From Sulfuricurvum sp. (lineage in GTDB: Bacteria > Campylobacterota > Campylobacteria > Campylobacterales > Sulfurimonadaceae): DNA of 32,183 nucleotides. The stretch spans positions 1-32,183 of the forward strand of contig DZBD01000012.1 of NCBI GenBank assembly GCA_022729795.1. Reading direction: 5' to 3'. This document shows, in pieces, positions 1 to 7,422 of this stretch. Below the pieces are notes generated by a model. It did not search any database, had not been told where the DNA came from, and worked only from the letters and a program-made list of their open reading frames with translations. Both the position numbers and the translations under genes were made by a program. Numbering within the stretch: the first letter of the stretch is position 1; every line of letters begins with the position of its first letter.

Positions 1-189
1 GTGTTTCCAAGTGGAGAAGCAGGGATTATCAAGAGGATAAAAGCTCCAAACCAAACACAATTCACTATGTATAAAAATGAAAGAAGCAAAAACGAGAGTT
101 TTGAATCTTATTACGAGAGAGAACTTTCTCTATTATCAACTGAGGAATTGGTTCAAAAAATAGATTTCCACATGCCGACATTGAAGTAA
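1..189 (+). CDS. C-terminal end of an unknown protein (cut by window edge)
   Basis: The frame is open from the first base, so the true start probably lies outside the window; the GTG at position 1 need not be the start. The 62 visible residues are charged and contain no motif I recognise. The last residues (FHMPTLK) are encoded by a copy of the CCACATGCC repeat that recurs in this window, so the C-terminus may have been changed by that repeat. The gene converges on the c553 gene, with a hairpin between them. No function is assigned. Confidence 0.4.
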   Translation: MFPSGEAGIIKRIKAPNQTQFTMYKNERSKNESFESYYERELSLLSTEELVQKIDFHMPTLK

Positions 190-215
190 AATTGGTATTT
201 TAAAGGAGATGAATG

Positions 216-268
216 GAGCAGTATAGCGCTTTGAATCGCACATCAGGAGGGCTTATACTATACTGCTC
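216..268. repeat. Inverted repeat / stem-loop between convergent genes
   Basis: Perfect 11-bp arms GAGCAGTATAG (216-226) and CTATACTGCTC (258-268) enclose a 31-nt loop. It lies between the convergent gene ends at 189(+) and 304(-). No T-tract follows on either strand, so it is not a textbook intrinsic terminator, but it could end or protect transcripts. The rest of 190-303 shows no gene. Confidence 0.5.
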
Positions 269-303
269 AAGTCATCCACCCCAAAGAGGCAGTGGAGGAG
301 AAA

Positions 304-600
304 CTATTTTGCTATATGTTTTGCGATAGCTTCGATTTGACCTGCATTGAAAGCAGCAACTTGACCCTTCATTAAACCTTTTTGAGGACCGCCGTACGAA
401 CCGTCTTGGTAACCTTTAAGAGCAGCAATAATCTCTTGCTCTGACATATCTTTAATTATTTTACTTTTCCCTAAAGCAACTTTTTCACCCGTTTGACCAT
501 GACAAGACGCACATTTTTTGTAAAGTGCCGCACCGTCATTTGCGTAGACATTTGTAAATAAACCAAGTGTAACTACTGCCGTAAGTAAAACTTTTTTCAT
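304..600 (-). CDS. Small periplasmic monohaem cytochrome c (c553-like)
   Basis: The 98-residue precursor has a Sec signal peptide ending near VYA-ND, one haem motif CASCH in the first third of the mature protein, and a Met-containing stretch (GPQKGLMKG) that could supply the sixth ligand. Size and motif fit the class I c553/c8-type electron carriers that deliver electrons to periplasmic terminal reductases. The start at 600 is chosen because GGAG lies just upstream of this ATG, whereas the longer reading adds residues before the signal peptide. A good FNR-type promoter precedes it (628-669), so it is probably made during denitrification and may feed NirS or NosZ; that role is inferred. Confidence 0.88.
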   Translation of the reverse strand: MKKVLLTAVVTLGLFTNVYANDGAALYKKCASCHGQTGEKVALGKSKIIKDMSEQEIIAALKGYQDGSYGGPQKGLMKGQVAAFNAGQIEAIAKHIAK

Positions 601-627
601 TATTTTCTCCATAAATTGAATACACAA

Positions 628-669
628 ATTGTATACCTTTTAGAAATTGAATCCTTTGACTTATATCAA
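628..669 (-). promoter_or_regulatory. FNR/DNR-type class II promoter of the c553 gene
   Basis: On the minus strand the box TTGATATAAGTCAA (656-669) is followed by a -10 hexamer TACAAT (633-628). The box centre is 29.5 bp from the start of the -10, which puts it at about -41.5 from a start near 621, the usual class II activator position. The spacing matches the other boxes in this window. Confidence 0.8.
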
Positions 670-701
670 CTTTTATAACTAATTTTTTAAAATAAGCTAA
701 C

Positions 702-1055
702 TTATTTAAGTTCATTTGCGAAGTTAAAAAAATCTTTTACTTGCTGAAATTTCATTTTTGTACCGCTATATCTCATGACGGCAGCTACCATTTTCCACTC
801 TTTTTTAGCATAACAAGGGCTTGCGCAAGTTCTACATTTTGGTTTTTCATCGTGAGGACAAGCTTGAAGACGTTCGAAAGAGTAGCGTATAAGTAGTTCA
901 CATTCCGGACAAAGTTCCAGTATAAAGCTATAATCCTGCCCTTTGTAATGCAAACTAAAAGGTATCTTCTTTTGCCCGCTATGCTTATCTTTGCAAAAAA
1001 GCGGGAAAAACTTTTTGAGAGTAGTTAACTCAGTTTCAAATTTTTCGAATTTCAC
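702..1055 (-). CDS. ygbA: YgbA family protein (nitrosative-stress associated)
   Basis: This 117-residue cytoplasmic protein has the conserved cysteines and closing motif of the YgbA_NO family ('nitrous oxide-stimulated promoter' proteins): CPEC, a CPHDEKPKC..C..PCY stretch and VMRYSGTKM. The family is induced by NO in enteric bacteria under NsrR; the biochemical role is not settled, and the cysteines suggest a metal or Fe-S site. The start is GTG at 1055, and GTGA overlaps the stop of the upstream cytochrome gene, so the two are translationally coupled. Position in a denitrification cluster agrees with an NO-related role. Confidence 0.8.
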   Translation of the reverse strand: MKFEKFETELTTLKKFFPLFCKDKHSGQKKIPFSLHYKGQDYSFILELCPECELLIRYSFERLQACPHDEKPKCRTCASPCYAKKEWKMVAAVMRYSGTKMKFQQVKDFFNFANELK

Positions 1056-1474
1056 TTGAAGCGCACACCCTCATATCTCTCATAAATCCACTCAGCAACA
1101 GCTTCTTTTTCATCTGCGCTCAGTTTACCTTTTTGCGAGGGCATAACACCAAACCTCTCTAAAGCCATTGGATTGCACATACTTTTATCTAAGAACGGGT
1201 TATCTATATAATCTTTGATAAAAAGTTTGACCACATGGCGATGCACATCTTCATCATCGTCTGCTATGATGATATTTCCCTTTACTTGATTAGCAACTTC
1301 AACCATTGGCGGGGCTTTCATTGTAGCAAAATTTTTAACGACATCTGCCTTAGAAATATTTTCAATATGGCACTGCGAACATTTCGATTTGTAAACCTCA
1401 TACCCATCCACGCCGTAGAGTTGCGTAAACATCAAAAAACTCATAAAAGAAGTGAGAAGATATTTTTTTTTCAT
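1052..1474 (-). CDS. Periplasmic monohaem cytochrome c
   Basis: The 140-residue precursor has an N-terminal signal peptide (MKKKYLLTSFMSF...) and one haem motif CSQCH soon after the cleavage region. A distal GVMPSQKGKLSADEK segment is typical of small class I cytochromes, with Met as likely sixth ligand. ATG 1474 is preferred over ATG 1516 because it starts directly at the signal peptide and has AAAGG upstream. It is the first gene of a two-gene operon with ygbA and is driven by the shared divergent FNR box at 1556-1569. Its redox partner is unknown; an electron shuttle to NO or N2O reduction is inferred. Confidence 0.82.
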   Translation of the reverse strand: MKKKYLLTSFMSFLMFTQLYGVDGYEVYKSKCSQCHIENISKADVVKNFATMKAPPMVEVANQVKGNIIIADDDEDVHRHVVKLFIKDYIDNPFLDKSMCNPMALERFGVMPSQKGKLSADEKEAVAEWIYERYEGVRFK

Positions 1475-1527
1475 TTGGAACCTTTTATTAAATTTTTGTT
1501 GAAATTTAAAAGACATTTCTTATATGA

Positions 1528-1597
1528 ATCGTAGCAGGATTTAAGAAAATTATAATTGATATAAATCAAATATTTATAGAAAATTCTTTTGTACAAT
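1528..1597. promoter_or_regulatory. Bidirectional FNR-box promoter pair
   Basis: A canonical FNR box TTGATATAAATCAA (1556-1569) serves both directions. On the plus strand a -10 TACAAT lies at 1592-1597, and on the minus strand a -10 TACGAT lies at 1533-1528. Both -10 elements begin exactly 29.5 bp from the box centre, the class II (-41.5) arrangement. The predicted plus start near 1604 rules out an upstream start codon at 1589 for the following gene. Confidence 0.8.
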
Positions 1598-1618
1598 TTT
1601 CAAAAAAAGAGAGACAGA

Positions 1619-2053
1619 ATGAAAAATATCTATTTAACGCTTTTACTATTAACACAATTTTCTTGGGCTGCTGATACACATAATCGCATCGAAGACCTTC
1701 CACAAAAAGAGATGATTTCTCAAAATAAGCTTATTATTAATTTATTTGTTGCAGAAATATCAAAAACTCTCCCTAAAGAAATTGACAAATATACACAACT
1801 CTCAAGTGTTACAAGTAAAGATGTAACACTTATTTATACTTTTGTAATTAATGCAGAAACAAAAAGTGATGAGGCTATACGAAAAGAAGATCATTCTCGT
1901 ATGAAAAGCTCAGTAACACAGGGCGTGTGTCAATCTTCAAAACGCTTCTTAGATGCACAAATAAATATCTCTTACCTCTACATAAGTGCAAAAACAAAGG
2001 CCGAACTTTTCAGATTTGACATTACTCAAGCAGAATGTTTGCATTTAAAATAG
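1619..2053 (+). CDS. Secreted periplasmic protein of unknown function
   Basis: The 144-residue product starts with a clear Sec signal peptide (MKNIYLTLLLLTQFSWA-AD). The mature part is hydrophilic, mixed alpha/beta in appearance, with two cysteines near the C-terminus (GVCQSS and QAECLH) that could form a disulfide. I recognise no family. The start at 1619 follows a GAGAGA ribosome site and lies 15 nt after the predicted transcription start. It is the first gene of an operon with a Crp/Fnr regulator (1 base after the stop) and a sensor-like membrane protein. A periplasmic ligand-binding or accessory role for that signalling unit is a guess. Confidence 0.7.
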   Translation: MKNIYLTLLLLTQFSWAADTHNRIEDLPQKEMISQNKLIINLFVAEISKTLPKEIDKYTQLSSVTSKDVTLIYTFVINAETKSDEAIRKEDHSRMKSSVTQGVCQSSKRFLDAQINISYLYISAKTKAELFRFDITQAECLHLK

Positions 2054-2054
2054 A

Positions 2055-2705
2055 ATGAAGAAGATTATAAAATCTTTAAAATCTTTTACTACTTTTGACG
2101 ATAAACAAGTAGAGCTTCTCTCTTCTATCTCTTCTATTTATTCTTATAACAAGAAATATGTTTTACATTATGAAAAAAGAGAGAGCGGTCACCTGCTTTT
2201 TTTAATAGAGGGCTTAGCAAAAGCATATAAAATAGATAAACACGATAATGAAATTTTCTTATATTATATATATGAAAATACTCTTTTATCTGAAGTATCT
2301 GATATCTTTAATGACACTATTCATTCTTTTTCCAATATTGAACTTCTTGAAAATTCCAAAATTTTAAGTATAAATTATAAACTTTTTAAAGAATATTTTC
2401 TCAGCAACAATATTATATGTCTTCACTTTATCAATGAAATAATATTCAAGTCCAGACAACTACAATCTTTAATCAACAGAGAATTTTTGTTTGATTCAAT
2501 ACAAAAAGTTGCAATGACATTGCATACCGACATTCACATGTTTAACACACTCAAAAGACATGACATTTCACTGATATTACACATTCAGCCAGCCACTCTT
2601 TCGAGAGTTCTCAATAAGCTAAAACGCAATAAAATAATCGATATAATTCACGGAGAAGTAACTATAATCGATCATTCAGCGCTAGAAGATATTTTTAAGG
2701 AATGA
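2055..2705 (+). CDS. Crp/Fnr-family transcription regulator (DNR/NssR-like)
   Basis: The 216-residue protein has an N-terminal cyclic-nucleotide-binding-type beta roll (about 20-115), a long dimerisation helix and a C-terminal winged HTH (about 160-210) with recognition helix QPATLSRVLNKLK. It has only one cysteine (NNIICLHF), so it cannot bind an FNR-type [4Fe-4S] cluster; regulators of this kind in denitrifiers (DNR, NnrR, NssR) answer to NO or nitrite. The usual recognition-helix Glu is replaced by Ala, so its site may differ from TTGAT. The gene sits in an FNR-box-controlled operon, suggesting autoregulation or control by the paralogue at 28975. Confidence 0.85.
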   Translation: MKKIIKSLKSFTTFDDKQVELLSSISSIYSYNKKYVLHYEKRESGHLLFLIEGLAKAYKIDKHDNEIFLYYIYENTLLSEVSDIFNDTIHSFSNIELLENSKILSINYKLFKEYFLSNNIICLHFINEIIFKSRQLQSLINREFLFDSIQKVAMTLHTDIHMFNTLKRHDISLILHIQPATLSRVLNKLKRNKIIDIIHGEVTIIDHSALEDIFKE

Positions 2706-2709
2706 AACC

Positions 2710-3687
2710 ATGACAAAAATAAAGATACTCGGTTTGCTAATTTTTGCACTCTCTATTGCATTAGCTTTTCTTTCATATTCCATTAATCAAGAAAATAAAA
2801 TAAATACTCATATTTTAAATACTATTAATGAGCAAAAAGCATTTACCCAAGAAATATCAAAAAATATTTTTTATATTTATAACAATAAAAATACCTCTTC
2901 AGAGCAGCTCAACACTTCTATCAAAATGTTTTTATCTAATCTCAGCAATAAACATGAAATACTCGAACAAATAGATTCTAATGAAATAAAAAAACAAAGC
3001 GATAATATTGTTCTATTGTGGAATTCATTTTACCGTTATGTCCAAGAGTTTAAAAATCAGACTAAGATAAATACGCCGTATTCAAATATCATTTTAGAAA
3101 AGACAATAAAAAATATTTATAACACCAACTTAAAACTCATAGTGCAATTTGAAAAAATGATTCAAATACATAAAAATTATTTTACCCAAACGCAGGAAAT
3201 GTATAAAAACATACAGTTGATACTCTTTTTCATTTTAGTCACTCTTCTTGTTTATTTATTTATGCAAGTCAAAAATCTTTTACTTTTTATACAAAGATTT
3301 CTCGATACTTCGAAAAAAATACTCATCAGTGCCAGTGTAAAAGAATTGAAACCTATTCCATTAATACAGAGCGATAATCAAGAACTCCTAGAAGCAAACA
3401 ATAATTTTAATTATCTTGTTGAACAAATCAATAGTTCCGTAAAATATTCAGGTGAAGCTTTAGAACACTCTTATCAATCCCTAGAATTAGTAGAAAAAAA
3501 TATAGAAGATTTGTTGAAATTTTTAAGTCTCATGAATGAAGATAAAGATATTGATGACACAATAAACAAACAAGAAAATGCTGTAATCGACTCCTTAGAA
3601 GAGATAACGGATGCAATTATAAATTTAAAAAATTTAAAAAAAGATTTAGAAAATTTAATTTCCTACTCCTCCATAAATAAATCTTAA
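2710..3687 (+). CDS. Two-TM sensor-like membrane protein without an output domain
   Basis: The 325-residue protein has a TM helix at about 5-24, a helical periplasmic region to about 165, a second TM at about 168-188, and a cytoplasmic helical/coiled-coil tail. This is the layout of NarX/PilJ-type receptors, and the periplasmic start (INEQKAFTQEISK) faintly resembles the nitrate-binding P-box helix of that group. There is no histidine-kinase, HAMP or methyl-accepting signalling motif that I can identify. It starts 4 bases after the Crp/Fnr stop, so the two are probably made together and may act together. Function is not assigned. Confidence 0.7.
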   Translation: MTKIKILGLLIFALSIALAFLSYSINQENKINTHILNTINEQKAFTQEISKNIFYIYNNKNTSSEQLNTSIKMFLSNLSNKHEILEQIDSNEIKKQSDNIVLLWNSFYRYVQEFKNQTKINTPYSNIILEKTIKNIYNTNLKLIVQFEKMIQIHKNYFTQTQEMYKNIQLILFFILVTLLVYLFMQVKNLLLFIQRFLDTSKKILISASVKELKPIPLIQSDNQELLEANNNFNYLVEQINSSVKYSGEALEHSYQSLELVEKNIEDLLKFLSLMNEDKDIDDTINKQENAVIDSLEEITDAIINLKNLKKDLENLISYSSINKS

Positions 3688-3701
3688 TTATTACTATTAG
3701 T

Positions 3702-3751
3702 ATGATAATTTGACCATAGTCAAATTATCATCTTTACAAATCTATTATCAT
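3702..3751 (+). promoter_or_regulatory. nosZ promoter with extended FNR-type palindrome
   Basis: A perfect 13-bp inverted repeat (ATGATAATTTGAC at 3702-3714 and its complement at 3719-3731, 4-bp spacer CATA) contains the DNR-type core TTGAC-CATA-GTCAA. A -10 hexamer TATCAT at 3746-3751 begins 29.5 bp from its centre, so the box is at about -41.5 from a start near 3758, leaving a leader of about 70 nt before nosZ. The arms are far longer than an FNR site needs. The same palindrome could form a hairpin at the 3' end of the upstream transcript. Confidence 0.8.
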
Positions 3752-3826
3752 TCACTATCAATTGAGTATAAAGCAGAAAAATTTTAATTGTTTTATATTT
3801 GAAAGAATACTAAAGAGGAGAAGAAA

Positions 3827-6424
3827 ATGAATAAGCGCTTTAATAAGCTTTCATCACTTATTTTGAGTACTACTTTGGCTGCTACGGTTGTGTCTGCAAC
3901 AGGTGGTGATTTAGAAAAAGTAATGAAAGACAGAGGCTTGACGGAAAATGATATTATTCGTGCCGCAAAAACCTATAACCCTACAGGTGGCAGGGATGAG
4001 TTTATTGTATTTAGTTCCGGTGGACAAAGTGGACAAATGATTGTTTATGGTGTTCCATCTATGAGAATACTCAAATATATTGCTGTTTTTACGCCTGAAC
4101 CATGGCAGGGCTATGGCTTTGATGAAGAGTCATTAGCCGTACTTAGACAAGGAAATATCAGAGGTAGAGAAATTAACTGGGGAGACACTCACCACCCTGC
4201 TCTTTCTGAAAAAGACGGGAAATATGACGGAAAATGGTTAGCTATCAATGATAAAGCAAACCCACGTATCGCTATTATTGACTTAGAAGATTTTGAAACA
4301 AAGCAAATTGTTGTAAATCCGGTTTTTAAATCGGCTCACGGTGGTGCGTTTTATACACAAAATTCTGAGTATATCATCGAAGCTGCACAGTATGCTGCTC
4401 CATTTGATAATGACTACCATCCAATTGATGACTACAAAGAAACATACCGCGGCGGTGTGACACTTTGGAAATTTGACACTGCAAAAGGTCGCATTAGCGA
4501 AAAAGACTCTTTTACACTTGAATTACCTCCTTACATGCAAGACTTAAGTGATGCAGGTAAAGGGGTATCCGATGGCTGGGGATTCACAAACTCTTTCAAT
4601 ACAGAAATGTACACAGGGGGAATCGAAGTCGGTATGCCGCCAAATGAAGCGGGTATGAGTAGAAATGATACCGACTACTTGCATGTATATGATTGGAAAA
4701 CATTAGCAAAACTTGCTGAAGATAAGAAAAACGTAAAAGTTGTTAATGGACATAGAGTTATTCCTATGGACATTGCAGTTAAAAATGACGCTTTATTCTT
4801 GATTCCTGAACCAAAATCACCTCACGGTGTTGACGTTTCTCCTGATGGTGAGTACATCACTGTTTGCGGCAAGCTTGATACACACGCTTCTGTTTATAGA
4901 TGGAGTAAAATCAAAGCACTTATCAAAAGTAAAACATATGTCGGAAAAGATCCGTACGGTATTCCTATCTTAGATATGAAATCAAGTTTACATGGGCAAG
5001 TAGAGTTAGGACTTGGGCCATTACATAATCAATACTCAAATGTTGACGGTGAAATTTATACTTCTTTATATGTAGATAGTCAAATCGTAAAATGGAACTA
5101 TAAAGATTTGAAAGTTCTGGATAAAGAAAATGTGCACTATAACGTTGGACATTTATGTGGAATGGAAGGAAAATCTGCTGATCCTCAAGGCAAATATATT
5201 ATTTCTTTAAACAAATTAGCTATTGACAGATTTCAAAATGTTGGACCATTGCACCCGCAAAATCACCAACTTATCGATATCAGCGGTAAAACTATGGATA
5301 TGCTTGTAGATATGCCTTTACCTTTAGGTGAACCACACCAAGCAGTTGCTATTAGAGCGGAAAAACTGCACTCACAAGTTCGTTATACCATGGGTACAAA
5401 TACAAGAACGGGTGAACAACACGTTGGTAAAACTCTAGCCGGTCAAGAAAAAATTGTAAGAGACGGCAATAAAGTCACTGTTTATGCAACCATGGTCAGA
5501 TCTCATATTAACCCTGAGAGAATCACGGTAAACAAGGGTGATGAAGTAACTATGTACCTCACTAACCTTGAAAGAGCACAAGATGAAACGCATGGTTTTA
5601 CGGTTGATCATTACAATGTTCATGCTTCATTAGAGCCGGGAGAAACTTCAACTATCAAATTTAAGGCAGATATAGAGGGAGTATTTCCTTACTACTGTAC
5701 AGAATTTTGTTCTGCTCTACATTTAGAGATGATGGGCTACTTAATGGTAAAAGACCCAAGCAAAAAATATGAGTCGGCACAAAAAATAAAAATGCAGACA
5801 ATGACTCCGGAACAACTTAAGGCTGAATACGATAAAACCGTTGCGGTAAATGCTGCTACTGACACTGTTATTCAAAGTGTTGTTAAATTCTTGAAAGAGA
5901 ATAAATATGAAAAACACAAAGTTGTAGCCGACCTTGTAACTGATGCGTTTGACCAATACGGACAAATTCCTGCACAGAAAAAACTCTCAGATGAAGCTGT
6001 CAAAGCGGGCGATTTAGAAAAGGCAGTTCTTTTTGAAAATATGATTTGGCAACTAATGGTTAAAACTGCAGATGTTGGCATTAGAGCAAAAGATGCATTA
6101 GTACGATTAGTTGCAACGAAACAATCAACAGCCGCAAGCGCAGGAGAAAGAGCCTTCAGTGAAGGTGGATGTAGCGGATGCCATGTTATCGGTAAAGTAT
6201 CCTCAGGACCAGACCTAACAGGTGTACTACAAAGACATGAAAATGGAGAAACATGGGTTAAAAACTTTGTTATGAATCCAGAGAAAATGTATGAAGATCC
6301 ATATGTAAAAAGTATGATTGACTACTTTAACTTAAAAATGCCTAATCAGCATATGAATGAAAAAGAAACCAAAGAGATTATCGAATACCTGAAATGGGTA
6401 GATGAAAATGCGAATTTATTTTAG
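3827..6424 (+). CDS. nosZ: Nitrous-oxide reductase, clade II (NosZ)
   Basis: NosZ reduces N2O to N2 in the periplasm. The 865-residue precursor carries a Sec signal peptide without twin arginines, as in clade II enzymes. A beta-propeller domain follows with the CuZ histidine motif DTHHPALS (His122/123) and further His motifs (SAHGG, SPHGV, GPLHNQ, EPHQA). A cupredoxin CuA domain has C624-x3-C628-x3-H632-x2-M635. A C-terminal cytochrome c domain with CSGCH at 782-786 is the Campylobacterota signature and lets haem c pass electrons straight to CuA. Length (about 860) is right for this subtype. It has its own FNR-type promoter and a strong terminator, so it is transcribed apart from nosB onward. 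Confidence 0.98.
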   Translation: MNKRFNKLSSLILSTTLAATVVSATGGDLEKVMKDRGLTENDIIRAAKTYNPTGGRDEFIVFSSGGQSGQMIVYGVPSMRILKYIAVFTPEPWQGYGFDEESLAVLRQGNIRGREINWGDTHHPALSEKDGKYDGKWLAINDKANPRIAIIDLEDFETKQIVVNPVFKSAHGGAFYTQNSEYIIEAAQYAAPFDNDYHPIDDYKETYRGGVTLWKFDTAKGRISEKDSFTLELPPYMQDLSDAGKGVSDGWGFTNSFNTEMYTGGIEVGMPPNEAGMSRNDTDYLHVYDWKTLAKLAEDKKNVKVVNGHRVIPMDIAVKNDALFLIPEPKSPHGVDVSPDGEYITVCGKLDTHASVYRWSKIKALIKSKTYVGKDPYGIPILDMKSSLHGQVELGLGPLHNQYSNVDGEIYTSLYVDSQIVKWNYKDLKVLDKENVHYNVGHLCGMEGKSADPQGKYIISLNKLAIDRFQNVGPLHPQNHQLIDISGKTMDMLVDMPLPLGEPHQAVAIRAEKLHSQVRYTMGTNTRTGEQHVGKTLAGQEKIVRDGNKVTVYATMVRSHINPERITVNKGDEVTMYLTNLERAQDETHGFTVDHYNVHASLEPGETSTIKFKADIEGVFPYYCTEFCSALHLEMMGYLMVKDPSKKYESAQKIKMQTMTPEQLKAEYDKTVAVNAATDTVIQSVVKFLKENKYEKHKVVADLVTDAFDQYGQIPAQKKLSDEAVKAGDLEKAVLFENMIWQLMVKTADVGIRAKDALVRLVATKQSTAASAGERAFSEGGCSGCHVIGKVSSGPDLTGVLQRHENGETWVKNFVMNPEKMYEDPYVKSMIDYFNLKMPNQHMNEKETKEIIEYLKWVDENANLF

Positions 6425-6447
6425 TCACTAAAATAAATTTTGTATGC

Positions 6448-6487
6448 AAAAAAGGAAGAAATACTTCTGTACTTTCTTCCTTTTTTT
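6448..6487 (+). terminator. Intrinsic terminator after nosZ
   Basis: A 14-bp perfect stem (AAAAAAGGAAGAAA at 6448-6461 with its complement at 6473-6486) ends in a T-run, 24 bases after the nosZ stop. The A/T symmetry would also let it act on the minus strand, but no minus-strand gene ends here. It should give abundant monocistronic nosZ mRNA. Confidence 0.85.
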
Positions 6488-6504
6488 GTTATTTATGTTA
6501 TTCC

Positions 6505-6546
6505 TTGATATGTGTCAAGTTTTTTAAAAAAGCACTCTATTATAAT
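6505..6546 (+). promoter_or_regulatory. FNR-type class II promoter of the nosB operon
   Basis: The box TTGATATGTGTCAA (6505-6518) is followed by a consensus -10 TATAAT (6541-6546), again 29.5 bp from box centre to -10 start. The predicted transcript starts near 6553, 69 nt before nosB. Confidence 0.85.
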
Positions 6547-6562
6547 GTTCAAAACGCAACTA

Positions 6563-6606
6563 AAGTTAAAAATTAAATGTTATTAAAAACGTTTAATTTT
6601 TAACTT
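6563..6606 (+). promoter_or_regulatory. Long hairpin in the nosB 5' leader
   Basis: Perfect 15-bp arms (AAGTTAAAAATTAAA at 6563-6577 and its complement at 6592-6606) can be extended inward by one G-U and three Watson-Crick pairs, giving a stem of about 19 bp with a 6-nt loop. It lies wholly between the predicted transcription start and the ribosome site (AAAAGG at about 6609-6614). It could block or protect the mRNA start, or be a protein operator in DNA. No known riboswitch class is recognised. Confidence 0.6.
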
Positions 6607-6621
6607 ACAAAAGGATTATAT

Positions 6622-7401
6622 ATGCACCCTAGTTTAATAAAAGCAAAGATTTTTGCTACATTGGCCCTGATTATTTTAACATTTTCTTTTACATTTCCAA
6701 TGCTTGCGTTTCATGGAACACTCAACAAAGTTCATGATGGAAAAGGTGAAGAAGTATCTTCTTTGAGCAAAACTGTTTGGAATCTCTACAACCAAGGTAG
6801 ATATAAAAGTGTCACAACTGACAAAGAAGCTCATAACGATTTAGAAAAGATGATTGAAACACAGGCAGAATTTGGACCTTCTTCCCTACCAATCTGGGCA
6901 GTTTCTCTTGAAGCACCCAATTATCCAAAAGAAGCTTTTCCCGAGGGTATACCCGTATATTTTCACTTTGACGGATATAGTGGAGAAGTTCATGAAATGA
7001 ACACCATTAATCACTATGTCGGCATGGATCCTATGTGGGTCGGGGGAACGATAGAGAGAGAAATAGGCATTTATGCTTTACTGGCACTTTCTTTGGGCAT
7101 TGTTTACTTTATTGCTTACAATAACAAAATTTTAAGTTTTTTAATGCTCATTCCTTCTTCATTACCTTTACTTTTTATTGCAGACTATTCTTACTGGCTC
7201 TACTGGTTTGGGCACAACCTCCATGACTGGGGCGCATTTAAAATAAAACCTTTTATGCCTACCGTTTTTGGAGATGGAAAAATTGCTCAGTTTACTACGC
7301 ATTCCTACCCTGCAATTGGTTTTTATATGATATTGGCAATTGGTGTCTTTAGTTTACTTGCTTTTTTTGCAAAACAAAAAGCAACTAAGCAAATACAATA
7401 A
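6622..7401 (+). CDS. nosB: NosB membrane protein
   Basis: This 259-residue protein has one N-terminal TM helix (about 9-31), a periplasmic domain of about 110 residues, and three or four C-terminal TM helices (about 145-250). The long loop with HFDGYSGEVHEMNTINHYVGM is typical of NosB, which follows nosZ in clade II clusters such as that of Wolinella. NosB is needed for N2O respiration in some of these organisms, but its molecular task is not established; quinol oxidation or NosZ maturation have been considered. Its place directly after nosZ and before nosD supports the call. Confidence 0.9.
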   Translation: MHPSLIKAKIFATLALIILTFSFTFPMLAFHGTLNKVHDGKGEEVSSLSKTVWNLYNQGRYKSVTTDKEAHNDLEKMIETQAEFGPSSLPIWAVSLEAPNYPKEAFPEGIPVYFHFDGYSGEVHEMNTINHYVGMDPMWVGGTIEREIGIYALLALSLGIVYFIAYNNKILSFLMLIPSSLPLLFIADYSYWLYWFGHNLHDWGAFKIKPFMPTVFGDGKIAQFTTHSYPAIGFYMILAIGVFSLLAFFAKQKATKQIQ

Positions 7402-7422
7402 TAAATAATTAAAAAACTTTAA

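Noticed and set aside
190-303. Small SRP RNA or riboswitch between the first two genes
   Set aside because: The conserved SRP tetraloop region (GGAAG...AGCAGCC) is missing, and no known riboswitch core is visible. Only the inverted repeat can be supported.
1235-1534. Plus-strand 99-codon ORF opposite the cytochrome gene
   Set aside because: It is the complement of a clear CxxCH cytochrome with a signal peptide and a promoter. The plus-strand translation has no family features.
5741-6081. Minus-strand ORFs inside nosZ
   Set aside because: They lie opposite well-conserved NosZ coding sequence and lack ribosome sites and family motifs.
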